DNA from: JBCBSZ01 sp039185015
Lineage (GTDB): Bacteria > Actinomycetota > Acidimicrobiia > Acidimicrobiales > Poriferisodalaceae
Direction: 5' to 3'
Assembly: GCA_039185015.1 (NCBI GenBank)
Contig: JBCDAU010000013.1
Location: forward strand, 62,001-126,000
DNA length: 64,000 bases
The position numbers were made by a program, and so were the translations under genes. Shown piece by piece: positions 40,260 through 49,271 of the stretch (its first letter is position 1; the number at the start of each line of letters is the position of its first letter). Under the pieces are notes generated by a model that was given only the letters and a program-made list of their open reading frames with translations, had not been told where the DNA came from and did no database searches.

Positions 40260-41310
40260 GGCGCACCGCGACCTCGTTGGCGAGCAGCCTGCCGTCTCGG
40301 GTGAGCCGAGCCCGACCGTCGAGGCCGACCTCGGTGAGGTGCTCCACGTCGGCCGGGACGGATCGGGCGGGCACGCCGTCGCTGGTGCGGATGCTCAGCT
40401 GCAGCCCCTCGACGCGGCGTGCCTCGGGATCGAGCTCCTCGGCGCCTCGCTCGGTCGAGGTCCCGGCCTCGACGGCGGCGATGTAGCGCTCGGGCGTCCG
40501 CACGTTCCACCAGCGTCGTCCGGCCCGGTGGGAGTGAGCGGCGCAACCGAACCCGACGTAGTCGCCCTGGCGCCAGTACAGGAGGTTGTGGCGGCACTCC
40601 TGACCGGGACGGGACCAGTTGGAGATCTCGTAGTTCTCGAACCCGGCGGCGGACAGCAGCTCGTCGGCCACGAGGTACTTGTCGGCCTGGTCGTCGTCGT
40701 CGGGGAACCGGGCGGGATCATCGGCCAGCGGTGTTCCCGGTTCGATCGTGAGGGCGTAGGCGCTCACGTGGTCGGGCCGGAGGGAGACGACGGCCTCGAC
40801 GGTCCGGCGCCACTGCTCGACCGCCTCACCCGCACCGCCGTAGATCAGGTCGAGGTTGACGTCGAGACCGCCGAGCTGACGGGCGAGGCCGACCGCCCGC
40901 TCGACGTTGGCCCGGTCGTGCGAACGGCCCAGCGCCTGGAGGACCAGGTCATCCATCGACTGCACGCCGAGCGAGATCCGGTTGACGCCGCCGGCCCGGT
41001 ACGTCGCCAGCAGGTGCGCCGTGACGTCATCGGGGTTGCACTCGACGGTCACCTCGGCGCCATCGACGAGCTCCAGCCGAGCCAGCGCTTCGACGAGGCG
41101 CTCGGGCGGGACGAGCGACGGGGTGCCGCCACCGACGAACACGGTGGCGACGGGACCGAGGCCGCCCTCGACCGCTCGCCGAACGTCGAGGGCGAGCGCG
41201 TCGAGATAGGACTCGATCAGGTGCTCCCGGTCCGTCCACGTGGCGAACGCGCAGTAGTCGCAGCGTCGACGGCAGAACGGGATGTGGACGTACACACCGA
41301 CGGGCTCCAC
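40252..41310 (-). CDS. hemW: HemW-type radical SAM protein (coproporphyrinogen oxidase-like, heme chaperone)
   Basis: A 352-aa radical SAM enzyme with the CX3CX2C cluster motif at Cys13, Cys17 and Cys20 (PFCRRRCDYCAF), VFVGGGTPSLVPPERL, TVECNPDDV, GVNRISLGVQSMDD and NLDLIYGG. Lacking the extra N-terminal region of true HemN, it belongs to HemW, which transfers heme to respiratory enzymes. GTG start at 41310. It is the distal member of the rsmE-dnaJ-hrcA-lepA neighbourhood, as in many bacteria, though separated here by bldD. Confidence 0.92.
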   Translation of the reverse strand: MEPVGVYVHIPFCRRRCDYCAFATWTDREHLIESYLDALALDVRRAVEGGLGPVATVFVGGGTPSLVPPERLVEALARLELVDGAEVTVECNPDDVTAHLLATYRAGGVNRISLGVQSMDDLVLQALGRSHDRANVERAVGLARQLGGLDVNLDLIYGGAGEAVEQWRRTVEAVVSLRPDHVSAYALTIEPGTPLADDPARFPDDDDQADKYLVADELLSAAGFENYEISNWSRPGQECRHNLLYWRQGDYVGFGCAAHSHRAGRRWWNVRTPERYIAAVEAGTSTERGAEELDPEARRVEGLQLSIRTSDGVPARSVPADVEHLTEVGLDGRARLTRDGRLLANEVAVRLS

Positions 41311-41363
41311 GCCCGCCAGTGTGCCTGGTCCGGTTGGTGTCGACCCGCGTCGAACGGTGTTGT

Positions 41364-41514
41364 CCGCTCGGGCCTGGGCTAGCCGCCCAGCCGGAGGCCG
41401 CTCTTGTCCGCTCGGGCTGAGCTTCCTCGATGCTCCGCGCCCCTCACGGGTCGCTCCACATCCGCTCGCTCAGCGGGCCGCTCGGGCCTGGGCTAGCCGC
41501 CCAGCCGGAGGCCG
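41364..41514. repeat. 37-base direct repeat covering and following the bldD 3' end
   Basis: The same 37 bases occur at 41364-41400 and 41478-41514. The right copy includes the last seven codons and stop of bldD; the left copy is a duplicate lying downstream of the gene. The 77 bases between contain another GTCCGCTCGGG. Together they fill most of the 182-base gap to hemW, in which I see no gene. Confidence 0.85.
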
Positions 41515-41996
41515 AGGTCGGCCAGCTTGGTGGTCGACATCTCGACGGAGGTGTCGAGGATGCAGGCGATGGCCCGCAGATCGTCCCGTCGGATGGTCAG
41601 CATGCGGCCATTGAAGTCCTGGCGCTGCATCTGGACCATGTGGAGGTAGCGACCGAGCATCGCCGCCTCCGGACCCGAGAGCGACTCGAGCCGGGTCAGG
41701 TCGATGGTGACGTTCGACTCCTCGCGGAGATCGATCACATCGAGGTCGGCCTCTTCGTCGGTCCGGGGCAGCAACTGCGACACCGGCACGTTGTAGAAGC
41801 GGGCGAGGCGGTGCAACCGTGGCACCGAGATCGCGCGCTCTCCGCGCTCATAGGCGCCGAGGACCGACGCCTTGAACTCGTGGGCCGACTCGGCCTCGAC
41901 ATCCTGCAGGGACATGCGCTTCTGCCGCCGAATGGCTCGCAGGCGCTCACCCACCCGCTTGCCGTAGACCGACTGCTGCTCGTCCGTTTCGTCCAT
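41493..41996 (-). CDS. bldD: BldD-like transcriptional regulator with c-di-GMP signature
   Basis: A 167-aa protein. Residues 12-77 are an XRE/BldD helix-turn-helix (GERLRAIRRQKRMSLQDVEA, FKASVLGAYERGERAISVPR, HRLARFYNVPVSQLLP). The C-terminal domain holds RQD (125-127), eight residues, then RRDD (136-139), i.e. the RXD-X8-RXXD cyclic-di-GMP signature of Streptomyces BldD. In Streptomyces a c-di-GMP tetramer clamps two BldD molecules to repress developmental genes. ATG at 41996; a candidate promoter lies at 42066-42095. Transcribed between rsmE and hemW. Confidence 0.88.
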   Translation of the reverse strand: MDETDEQQSVYGKRVGERLRAIRRQKRMSLQDVEAESAHEFKASVLGAYERGERAISVPRLHRLARFYNVPVSQLLPRTDEEADLDVIDLREESNVTIDLTRLESLSGPEAAMLGRYLHMVQMQRQDFNGRMLTIRRDDLRAIACILDTSVEMSTTKLADLGLRLGG

Positions 41997-42065
41997 GCGC
42001 CTCTCTCCGCCGCACCCGGGGACCGCCCCAACCCACGCTGGGCACTCCTCTCCGTATCGCCGGGC

Positions 42066-42095
42066 AACCTAGCAGCACTCTCCGTGGCCCCACAA
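42066..42095 (-). promoter_or_regulatory. Candidate bldD promoter
   Basis: TTGTGG (42090-42095) and TAGGTT (42066-42071) are separated by 18 bases on the minus strand, about 70 bases upstream of the bldD start. No clear BldD-box palindrome was found here. Confidence 0.45.
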
Positions 42096-42101
42096 CTGGT
42101 G

Positions 42102-42779
42102 TCAGCCGAGGGTCGTCAACGACACGGCTGCGGCGAGCGCCGCCGTTTCCACTCTCAGCACGTTTCGACCGACACAGATACGACGAACCCCGAGCGCACG
42201 CTCCGCGTCGCTCCACCCACCCTCAGGTCCGATGAGGACCGTTGAGGTCGACGCGTCCGGCGCCTCGCCGCTGCGATCGGCCAGCGCGACGCCCGGCTCG
42301 CCGACCACGTTGCGCAGTGGAACCGGGCCCTCCAGTTCGGGCAGACGCACCCGCCGGCTCTGCATCGCGGCCTCCCTCGCGATGCGGCGCAGACGGTCGA
42401 GGTGCTTGGTCGCACGGTCCCCGGACCACCGCACGACACCTCGCTCGGTCTCGAGCAGCACGATGCGGTCGACCCCGATCTCGGTGAGCTTCTGGACCGC
42501 CCAGTCGGGACGCTCCCCCTTCACCGGTGGGAAGCCGATCGTGATCGGTCGGCCCGCCGGCACCACCTCGACGGCGCCCGTGGGCTCGGGCTCGTCGCCG
42601 AGCTCGCAGGCCCGCCACCGACCCGCGCCATCGGAGATGGTGAGGGGCTGTCCGGGACGAAGCCGCAGCACTCGGACGAGATGGTGTCGGTCATCGGGAT
42701 CGAGGACCGGGTCGTCGAGGTCGTCCACGAAGACGTGGGGCCCGCCACGACCATCCGGTCCGGGGGCCGGATCGCTCAC
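42102..42779 (-). CDS. rsmE: 16S rRNA (uracil-1498-N3)-methyltransferase
   Basis: A 225-aa SPOUT methyltransferase that modifies U1498 of 16S rRNA. Seen are DRHHLVRVLRLRPGQPLTI at the N-terminus, KGERPDWAVQKLTEIGVDRI, AAMQSRRVRLPEL and the C-terminal knot motif VLIGPEGGWSDAERALG with VLRVETAALAA. The GTG at 42779 overlaps the dnaJ stop by 4 bases. The dnaJ-rsmE pairing is conserved in many bacteria. Confidence 0.93.
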   Translation of the reverse strand: MSDPAPGPDGRGGPHVFVDDLDDPVLDPDDRHHLVRVLRLRPGQPLTISDGAGRWRACELGDEPEPTGAVEVVPAGRPITIGFPPVKGERPDWAVQKLTEIGVDRIVLLETERGVVRWSGDRATKHLDRLRRIAREAAMQSRRVRLPELEGPVPLRNVVGEPGVALADRSGEAPDASTSTVLIGPEGGWSDAERALGVRRICVGRNVLRVETAALAAAVSLTTLG

Positions 42780-43909
42780 GTGCGGAACGCGGACCGGAGA
42801 CGACCGAGGATGCCGGGATCGGGATCGGAGACCTGTTCCCCGCGCAGCTCGGCGAGCTGTCGCAGGAGCGTCTCCTGCTCCTCGTCGAGATCCGTCGGGG
42901 TCACGACCCGCAGGGTCACGATGAGGTCACCGCGTCCGCGTCCCCGCCCCTCGAGGCGATGCACGCCGCGGTCCCGGAGCCGGATCACGTCGCCGGTCTG
43001 GGTGCCGGCCGGGATCTTCAGCTCCTCGGTGCCGTCGAGCGTCTCGTACGAGATCGACGTGCCGAGCGTCGCCTGCGTGAGCGGCACCGACAGGACCTCG
43101 TGGAGGTCGATGCCGTGGCGTTCGAACCGCTCGTGAGGACGCACCCGCACATGGACGTAGAGGTCGCCGCTCGTGCCACCCCGCGGCCCCACGGCGCCGC
43201 GCCCGGTGAGGCGCAGCGTCGCGCCGTCGTCGACACCGGCGGGGATGCGCACGTCGTAATCGACCTCGGTCACGATCCGTCCCTCGCCACCGCAGTTGGC
43301 GCACGGATCGGAGATCGTCTGGCCGACGCCGTCGCAGGTCGGGCAGACGACCTGCGACACCATCTGCCCGAGGAAGGATTGGCGCACCTGGCGGACCTGC
43401 CCGACGCCGCCGCAGGTCGTGCACGTCACCGGCGAGCTTCCCTCCGCCCCGCCGGTACCGTCGCACACGTCGCAGCGGATGGCGCTGCGCACCGACACGG
43501 TCGCTTCGCCGCCGAAGACCGCCTGTTCGAACTCGACGTCGAGCGCGACCTCGAGATCGGGGCCACGCGGCGGTCCCGAGCGTCCCGGACCGCCGCCGAA
43601 TCCCCCACCAGCGCCGGCGCCGGCGCCGAAGAAGGCCTCGAAGATGTCCTGGACCGATCCGAAGCCGAACCCGTCGGCGCCGCCCCTGCCACCGGGGCCT
43701 GCCGACCCGAACCGGTCGTACTGGGCGCGCTTGTCCGGGTCGCTCAGGACCTCGTACGCGGCCGAGACGTCCTTGAACCGGGCCTCCGCCTCGGCATCAT
43801 CGGGGTTGGCGTCCGGATGCAGCTCGCGGGCGAGCTTGCGGTAGGAGCGCTTGATCTCGTCGGGGCTGGCCGTTCGATCGACCCCGAGCACCTCGTACAG
43901 ATCCGCCAT
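42776..43909 (-). CDS. dnaJ: Chaperone protein DnaJ
   Basis: A 377-aa full-length Hsp40. J domain with HPD at residues 31-33, a Gly/Phe-rich linker (GFGSVQDIFEAFFGAGAGAG), four zinc-binding repeats (CDVCDGTGG, CTTCGGVGQ, CPTCDGVGQ, CANCGGEGR) and the C-terminal substrate-binding domains. It stimulates DnaK. ATG at 43909; 26 bases after hrcA, so it is in the hrcA operon and probably heat-regulated by HrcA or another regulator. Confidence 0.96.
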   Translation of the reverse strand: MADLYEVLGVDRTASPDEIKRSYRKLARELHPDANPDDAEAEARFKDVSAAYEVLSDPDKRAQYDRFGSAGPGGRGGADGFGFGSVQDIFEAFFGAGAGAGGGFGGGPGRSGPPRGPDLEVALDVEFEQAVFGGEATVSVRSAIRCDVCDGTGGAEGSSPVTCTTCGGVGQVRQVRQSFLGQMVSQVVCPTCDGVGQTISDPCANCGGEGRIVTEVDYDVRIPAGVDDGATLRLTGRGAVGPRGGTSGDLYVHVRVRPHERFERHGIDLHEVLSVPLTQATLGTSISYETLDGTEELKIPAGTQTGDVIRLRDRGVHRLEGRGRGRGDLIVTLRVVTPTDLDEEQETLLRQLAELRGEQVSDPDPGILGRLRSAFRT

Positions 43910-43935
43910 GTCGGAGCACCAGGATACGGGGCCGG

Positions 43936-44940
43936 TCAGCCCTCGCCGAGGCTCCTACCGAGTCGCCGGCCCACGACGGCCACGGCGGCCAGCGCCTGTG
44001 GGTAGTTCATGCGGGTCGGACCGAGCACGCCGATGGTGCCCGCTCGCTCGCCCTCGACCTCGTAGGGAGCCACGACGACGGCGCAGTCGGCGAGGGGTTC
44101 GACCCCGGTCTCGCTGCCGATCGCGACCGACACGCCCCTGTCGAGCAGCTCGCCGAGCAGGCCGACGAGGACGTACTGCTCCTCGAGGATCGACAGGACC
44201 CGGCCCACGCTCTCGACGGCGTCGAACTGCTCGGCGACGGCGGACGTGCCGCCGATGAACAGCCGCTCACCGGTCGCCTGCCCGCTCGCCGCGGCCACCG
44301 CGTCGGCCGCCACGCGGTCGAGGTCGGTGTCGCCGAGCGGCGCAGGGTCGTCCAACGCTCCGCCGGCGTGACCGAGGGTCGCCTCGGCGACGGAGGCCTG
44401 CACGCGGCCCACCTCGTCGTCGTCGAGCTCACGTGGGATGTCGATCGTGTGCTTGTCGACCACGCCGGTGGACCAGACCGTGACCACCAACATCAGCGTG
44501 GGGGTGAGCGGCACGAGCTGGACCGAGGCGATGCGGGAGAGCTCCGCTCGTGGCGGTACGACGACAGCGGCGAGGTGGGTCAGGTCGGCGAGCAGCGACG
44601 ACGTCTCGCGCAGCATGCCCTCGAGCTCGCGATGGGCGTGCGAGAAGAACGCCCGGACCGTCTGGGTCTCCTGGGCGCCGAGGGTCCCCGGCGGGATGTG
44701 GTCGACGAAGAACCGGTAGCCCTTCTCGGTCGGGACGCGGCCGGCGCTCGTGTGCGGCTGCTGGAGGTAGCCGTCCTGCTCCAACGCCGCCATGTCGTTG
44801 CGGACCGTCGCCGAGGAGACCGGTGACTCGAGACGCTGCGCGATCCGACCCGAGCCGACCGGCTGGTCGGTCTCGATGTACTGCTCCACGATCGCGGTGA
44901 GGATCGCGGCCTTCCGTTCGTCGAGCGATGGGTCGGTCAC
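43936..44940 (-). CDS. hrcA: Heat-inducible transcription repressor HrcA
   Basis: A 334-aa repressor that binds CIRCE elements. The winged-helix N-terminus DERKAAILTAIVEQYIETDQ, PVGSGRIAQRLESPVSSATV and RNDMAALEQDGYLQQPHTSA is diagnostic; the rest shows the HrcA core and the GVLGPTRMNYPQALAAV end. GTG start at 44940. No CIRCE inverted repeat (TTAGCACTC-N9-GAGTGCTAA) is visible upstream, so its own operon may not be autoregulated in the usual way. Confidence 0.95.
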   Translation of the reverse strand: MTDPSLDERKAAILTAIVEQYIETDQPVGSGRIAQRLESPVSSATVRNDMAALEQDGYLQQPHTSAGRVPTEKGYRFFVDHIPPGTLGAQETQTVRAFFSHAHRELEGMLRETSSLLADLTHLAAVVVPPRAELSRIASVQLVPLTPTLMLVVTVWSTGVVDKHTIDIPRELDDDEVGRVQASVAEATLGHAGGALDDPAPLGDTDLDRVAADAVAAASGQATGERLFIGGTSAVAEQFDAVESVGRVLSILEEQYVLVGLLGELLDRGVSVAIGSETGVEPLADCAVVVAPYEVEGERAGTIGVLGPTRMNYPQALAAVAVVGRRLGRSLGEG

Positions 44941-45027
44941 AGGATGCTCGCGAGTCCCCCGGATCGGTTGGTCAGGACACCGATCGTACCGAGGCGGCGT
45001 CGGCGCCTCCCAGTCATCCGCGACCGC

Positions 45028-45852
45028 TCAGGGTCCGTAGTCCCGCCGCTCGCTGCGCCGGGTCAGGCCGCGGTCGATGACCCGTTCCCAGTCGGCCGGG
45101 AGCGGTCGAGGCGAGGTCGCCAGCCAGATCACCATGCGGTGGAACTCCTCTGGCGAGGCGAGGAACTCGATCTCGCGGAACAGCGTCTGACCAGCGGACT
45201 CCACCTTGAAGGTGGCGTAGTTCAGGTACTCCCCCACCAAGCCGTACGAGAGGGCGACGTCGGTGACGCGGCTGATCGGGAGCGTCGCCTGCCGACGGGA
45301 GAAAAAGCCCTCGGTCTGGATCAGGCGACGGTTGGTCAGATAGAGCACGCGGAAGAACCGCCAGCGCAGCAGTCGGATGGTGAGGCGGCCGGTGACCCAG
45401 AGCAGGACGAGGAGCGCTGCGGCCCAGACCCGGTAGACGACACCCACCACGGCGACGAGGACGAAGAACGGCAGTGCGCTCCGGATGGTCTTGTTGAGGT
45501 CGCGGAGGTCGGAGTCGAGCACGGCGAGCAGCAGCCCGAGCGAGAGCACGGCGATCGCGATCGTCACGACGGGTCCCGACACGATCGGGAGTCCGGGGGT
45601 CAGGGCGACGGCGAGGAGGACCGTGCCGACGAGCTGGAGGAACGGCTTGATGATCTCCGCGACGTGGCGGCGGGACTTGTAGTAGATCTCCTCGTCGACC
45701 AACAGGAGCGCGTCGTCGGTCGGCGGCAGGAGCGAGTCGAAGGCCCGGTCGACGAAGTCCTGGAAGACGGTCGGCAGCCGGTGGTAGATCGGCCGGAGCG
45801 TCCGGCGGAACCAACTGACCTCATCGTCGTCGAGGGGCCGATACGGCTCCAT
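45028..45852 (-). CDS. PH-domain (DUF304-like) membrane protein
   Basis: A 274-aa protein with two or more membrane segments at ~69-110 and ~120-155 (FFVLVAVVGVVYRVWAAALL). A bacterial PH-type domain follows from ~165: VLYLTNRRLIQTEGFFSRRQ, then LPISRVTDVALSYGLVGEYL and TFKVESAGQTLFREIEFLAS. The function of such proteins is unknown but they tend to be envelope-associated. The ATG at 45852 lies two bases after the stop of the small membrane gene, so the two are co-translated. Confidence 0.75.
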   Translation of the reverse strand: MEPYRPLDDDEVSWFRRTLRPIYHRLPTVFQDFVDRAFDSLLPPTDDALLLVDEEIYYKSRRHVAEIIKPFLQLVGTVLLAVALTPGLPIVSGPVVTIAIAVLSLGLLLAVLDSDLRDLNKTIRSALPFFVLVAVVGVVYRVWAAALLVLLWVTGRLTIRLLRWRFFRVLYLTNRRLIQTEGFFSRRQATLPISRVTDVALSYGLVGEYLNYATFKVESAGQTLFREIEFLASPEEFHRMVIWLATSPRPLPADWERVIDRGLTRRSERRDYGP

Positions 45853-45854
45853 GG

Positions 45855-46064
45855 TCAGCCCACGTCGGTGACGGTGGTCGTCGGCGGTGGCGCGTCGTCG
45901 CCGAACAGCTCGTCGAGGAAGTCGAGCGCGTTGCCGAGGCCGTCGCCGAGCCAGCCGAAGAAGTCGCGACCCCACTCACCTGCGGTCGACGGGTCGGTGA
46001 CGACGAAGAAGATCGCGAAGAGGATCAGGAGGTAGATGCCGACTTGTTGGGGTTTCACTGCCAT
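45855..46064 (-). CDS. Small single-pass membrane protein (69 aa)
   Basis: One N-terminal membrane helix (VGIYLLILFAIFFVVTDPST) followed by an amphipathic acidic stretch (FFGWLGDGLGNALDFLDELF) and a Pro/Thr tail. I do not recognise the family. Spacing of two bases to the PH-domain gene suggests they work as a pair. Confidence 0.65.
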   Translation of the reverse strand: MAVKPQQVGIYLLILFAIFFVVTDPSTAGEWGRDFFGWLGDGLGNALDFLDELFGDDAPPPTTTVTDVG

Positions 46065-46233
46065 GGCTCCTTGCTCACCGCGACCGGAGGTGGGGTCCGG
46101 ACGCGGCCGGGGACACCTGGTCCATCCGCGACGGTACCGGCGCGATGACCACGGTGGGTGGACCCCCGCGCGGGGCGTGAGATCCGGCGAAACCCGGTCG
46201 ACTCCGGTCCGGGCCGGTCGCGACCATAGGACC

Positions 46234-47481
46234 GTGGACGACCTGGTGGTGCGCGCCTACGACCCCGAGCGAGACGCCGACGCGGTGCACCGCATCTGGT
46301 GCGAGATCGGCTGGATCAGCGCCGACAGCGATCGCGAGCGGGAGATGCTGCTCGACCACTTCTACCGCTCCGGTCGGGCCATCGTCGCCGAGCTCGACGG
46401 CCAGGCCGAGTTGGCGGTCACCACCGCCGACGGCACCCTGCGCCACGGCGCCACCGACCTCTCGATGAGCGCGGTCACCTCGGTCACGGCCAGTCATCTC
46501 GCCCGGCAGGGCGGCCTCGCCTCGTCCATGACGGCCCGAGCCGTCGCCACCGACGCCGCCGCCGGACTCCAGACGGCCTCGCTCGGCATCTTCGACCAGG
46601 GCTTCTACGACCGGCTCGGTTTCGGCACCGGCTCCTATCTCCGTCGCTACCGGTTCGACCCGGCGACGCTTCGGGTACCCCGCGGCTCGCGCCGCCCCGT
46701 CCGCCTGAACCGTGACGACGCCGAGGAGGTCCACGCCAACCGCCTCGCGACCGAACGACGCCACGGCGCGGTCACGATCACGTCCGCCGAGTTCTCTGCG
46801 GCCGAGATGGGTTGGGAGGACAACGCCTTCGGTCTCGGTTTCCGCGACAGCTCCGGCGCCCTCACCCACCACGTCTGGTTCTCGGCCGACGAGATGGAGG
46901 AGGGCCCCTACAACGTCGAGTGGCTCGCCTATCGCTCGGCCGACGACCTCCGCGAGCTCTTCTCGCTCATGCGCTCGCTCGGCGACCAGGTCCAGCGGGT
47001 CTCGGTGCCCGAGCCGCCGGGACTCCTCGTCCAGCACCTCCTCGACCGGCCGTTCCGCTCGGCGAGCTACACGTCCGACAAGCAGGCCCTCGGGGGACGA
47101 GGTCGAGCCTGGTGGCAGTGCCGGATGCTCGACGTCGAGGCCGGCGTCGCCGCCGCACGGTTCGTCGGTGACGGCGTCGGCTTCGTCCTCGAGCTCGACG
47201 ATCCGATCGCGACGCACCTCCCCGCCGAGCTTCCCTGGCGGGGCGTCGGTGGCCGGTACGTGGTCGATCTCGGCGCCTCGAGCTCGGCGCAGCGTTCCGA
47301 CGGACGGACGGACCTCCCCGTGCTGCGGTGCAGCGTCGGGACCTTCACCCGGCTCTGGCTCGGCGTGGCCCCGGCGACGCGCCTTCCCCTCACCGACGAG
47401 CTCGACGCCCCCGACTCGCTCCTCGAGCAGCTCGACGACGTCATCCGGGTGCCGGAGCCCTTGCCGAACTTCCCGTTCTAG
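46234..47481 (+). CDS. GNAT-family N-acetyltransferase (Eis-like architecture)
   Basis: A 415-aa protein with an N-terminal GNAT domain (VRAYDPERDADAVHRIWCEI, VTSVTASHLARQGGLASSMT, GIFDQGFYDRLGFGTGSYL), a second GNAT-like part and a C-terminal SCP2-like region (VGDGVGFVLELDDPIATHLP, then RLWLGVAPATRLPLTDELDA), the layout of Eis enhanced-intracellular-survival acetyltransferases. The GTG at 46234 fits; in-frame GTGs at 46246 and 46249 are alternatives. Convergent with lepA, 5 bases apart. Confidence 0.78.
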   Translation: MDDLVVRAYDPERDADAVHRIWCEIGWISADSDREREMLLDHFYRSGRAIVAELDGQAELAVTTADGTLRHGATDLSMSAVTSVTASHLARQGGLASSMTARAVATDAAAGLQTASLGIFDQGFYDRLGFGTGSYLRRYRFDPATLRVPRGSRRPVRLNRDDAEEVHANRLATERRHGAVTITSAEFSAAEMGWEDNAFGLGFRDSSGALTHHVWFSADEMEEGPYNVEWLAYRSADDLRELFSLMRSLGDQVQRVSVPEPPGLLVQHLLDRPFRSASYTSDKQALGGRGRAWWQCRMLDVEAGVAAARFVGDGVGFVLELDDPIATHLPAELPWRGVGGRYVVDLGASSSAQRSDGRTDLPVLRCSVGTFTRLWLGVAPATRLPLTDELDAPDSLLEQLDDVIRVPEPLPNFPF

Positions 47482-47486
47482 GCGAC

Positions 47487-49271
47487 TCAGTCGTCGAGGC
47501 GGAGGGCGGAGACGAAGGCCTCGTTGGGCACCTCGACCCGGCCGATGGCCTTCATGCGCTTCTTGCCCTGCTTCTGACGCTCGAGCAGCTTGCGCTTCCG
47601 GGTGATGTCGCCGCCGTAGCACTTGGCGAGGACGTCCTTGCGCTTCGCCTTGACCGTCTCGCGGGCGATGATGCGGCCGCCGATGGCGGCCTGGATCGGC
47701 ACGTCGAAGAGCTGACGCGGGATGAGCTCCCGCAGCTTCTCGGCCATGCGCCTGCCGTAGTCGTAGGCCTTGTCGCGGTGGACGATCGTGGAGAACGCAT
47801 CGACCGCCTCGCCATTGAGGAGGACGTCCACCTTCACCAGCTTGGCCTCGTTGTAGCCGTCGGGCTCGTAGTCGAGGCTGGCGTACCCCTGGGTCCGGCT
47901 CTTGAGCTGGTCGAAGAAGTCGGTGACGACCTCGGCGAGCGGGATCTGGTAGCGCAGCTCGATCCGCTCGGGCGACAGGTACTCCATGTTCGTCATCTCG
48001 CCCCGCCGCGACTGGCAGAGGTCCATGACGGTCCCGGTGTACGAGGACGGCGTGATGATCGAGACCTTGAGCGTCGGCTCGGCGATCGCCTCGACCTTGT
48101 CCATGGGCGGCAGCTCGGAGGGGTTGTCGACCACGACCTCGGAGCCGTCGGAGATCGTGATGTGGTACTCCACCGACGGCGCGGTGGCGATGAGGTCGAG
48201 GCCGTACTCGCGCTCGAGCCGCTCCCGGACGATCTCCATGTGGAGCAAGCCGAGGAAGCCACAGCGGAACCCGAAGCCGAGGGCCGCCGAGGTCTCGGGC
48301 TCGAAGGTGATCGATGCGTCGTTGATCTTGAGCTTGTCGAGCGACTCGCGCAGATCGGCGTACTGGTCGCCGTCGATCGGGTAGAGCCCGCAGAACACCA
48401 TCGGCTGCGGATCTCGGTAGCCCTCGAGTGGCTTCTCGGCGCCCTTGCGGGACGTCGTGACCGTGTCGCCGGACCGGGCCTCGCCCACGTCCTTGATGCC
48501 GGCGATGAGGTAGCCCACCTCACCGGGGCCGAGCCGGTCGACCGGGAGGTTGTCGGGCGAGCGCACCCCGATCTCCTCGGCCTCGCGGTCGGTGCCGCCG
48601 TGCATGAAGCGCAGCTTGTCACCGGAGCCGAGCACACCGTCCATGACCCGCACCGACGACACGACGCCCCGGTACTGGTCGAAGACCGAGTCGAACACCA
48701 GGGCCTGGAGCGGCTCGCTCGCATCGCCCTCCGGCGCCGGGATCCGGTCGACGATGGCGTCGAGGAGGTCAGGGACGCCCTCGCCGGTCTTCGCCGAGAT
48801 GCGGCAGATCTCGTCGGCGGGGATGCCGAGGACCTGCTCGATCTCGCTGGCATACAGGTCCGGATCGGCGGCGGGCAGGTCGATCTTGTTCAGCGCAGCC
48901 ACGATCTCGAGGTCGTGCTCGAGCGCCAGGTAGCAGTTGGCCAGCGTCTGGGCCTCGATGCCCTGTGCGGCATCGACCACCAGCACGACGCCCTCGCACG
49001 CGGCGAGGCTGCGGCTCACCTCGTAACCGAAGTCGACGTGACCGGGGGTGTCGATGAGGTGGAGGACGTGGTCCTTCCAGCCGACCCGGACGTTCTGGGC
49101 CTTGATCGTGATGCCCCGCTCCCGCTCGAGGTCCATCGAGTCGAGGTACTGGGCGCGCATCGCTCGCTCGTCCACGGCACCGGTCAGCTCGAGGATGCGA
49201 TCCGAGAGCGTCGACTTGCCGTGGTCGATGTGGGCGATGATCGAGAAGTTGCGGATTCGGGAGAGGTCCAT
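47487..49271 (-). CDS. lepA: Translation elongation factor 4 (LepA)
   Basis: A 594-aa ribosome-associated GTPase. G1 AHIDHGKST (13-21), the switch I region ERERGITIKAQNVR, G3 DTPGHVDF, G4 NKIDLP, and the LepA-specific C-terminus (VKVDVLLNGEAVDAFSTIVH, KRKLLERQKQGKKRMKAIGR). Length and order match the family. ATG at 49271; divergent from rpsT, an arrangement common in actinobacteria. Confidence 0.96.
   Translation of the reverse strand: MDLSRIRNFSIIAHIDHGKSTLSDRILELTGAVDERAMRAQYLDSMDLERERGITIKAQNVRVGWKDHVLHLIDTPGHVDFGYEVSRSLAACEGVVLVVDAAQGIEAQTLANCYLALEHDLEIVAALNKIDLPAADPDLYASEIEQVLGIPADEICRISAKTGEGVPDLLDAIVDRIPAPEGDASEPLQALVFDSVFDQYRGVVSSVRVMDGVLGSGDKLRFMHGGTDREAEEIGVRSPDNLPVDRLGPGEVGYLIAGIKDVGEARSGDTVTTSRKGAEKPLEGYRDPQPMVFCGLYPIDGDQYADLRESLDKLKINDASITFEPETSAALGFGFRCGFLGLLHMEIVRERLEREYGLDLIATAPSVEYHITISDGSEVVVDNPSELPPMDKVEAIAEPTLKVSIITPSSYTGTVMDLCQSRRGEMTNMEYLSPERIELRYQIPLAEVVTDFFDQLKSRTQGYASLDYEPDGYNEAKLVKVDVLLNGEAVDAFSTIVHRDKAYDYGRRMAEKLRELIPRQLFDVPIQAAIGGRIIARETVKAKRKDVLAKCYGGDITRKRKLLERQKQGKKRMKAIGRVEVPNEAFVSALRLDD

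Noticed and set aside
42061..42101. CIRCE-like half site TAGCAGCACTC upstream of bldD
   Set aside because: Only an imperfect half site; no matching GAGTGCTAA arm at the right distance.
46065..46233. Possible tRNA or small RNA in the 169-base gap
   Set aside because: No cloverleaf or T-loop (GGTTCGAATC-like) sequence; the region only holds promoters for the flanking genes.
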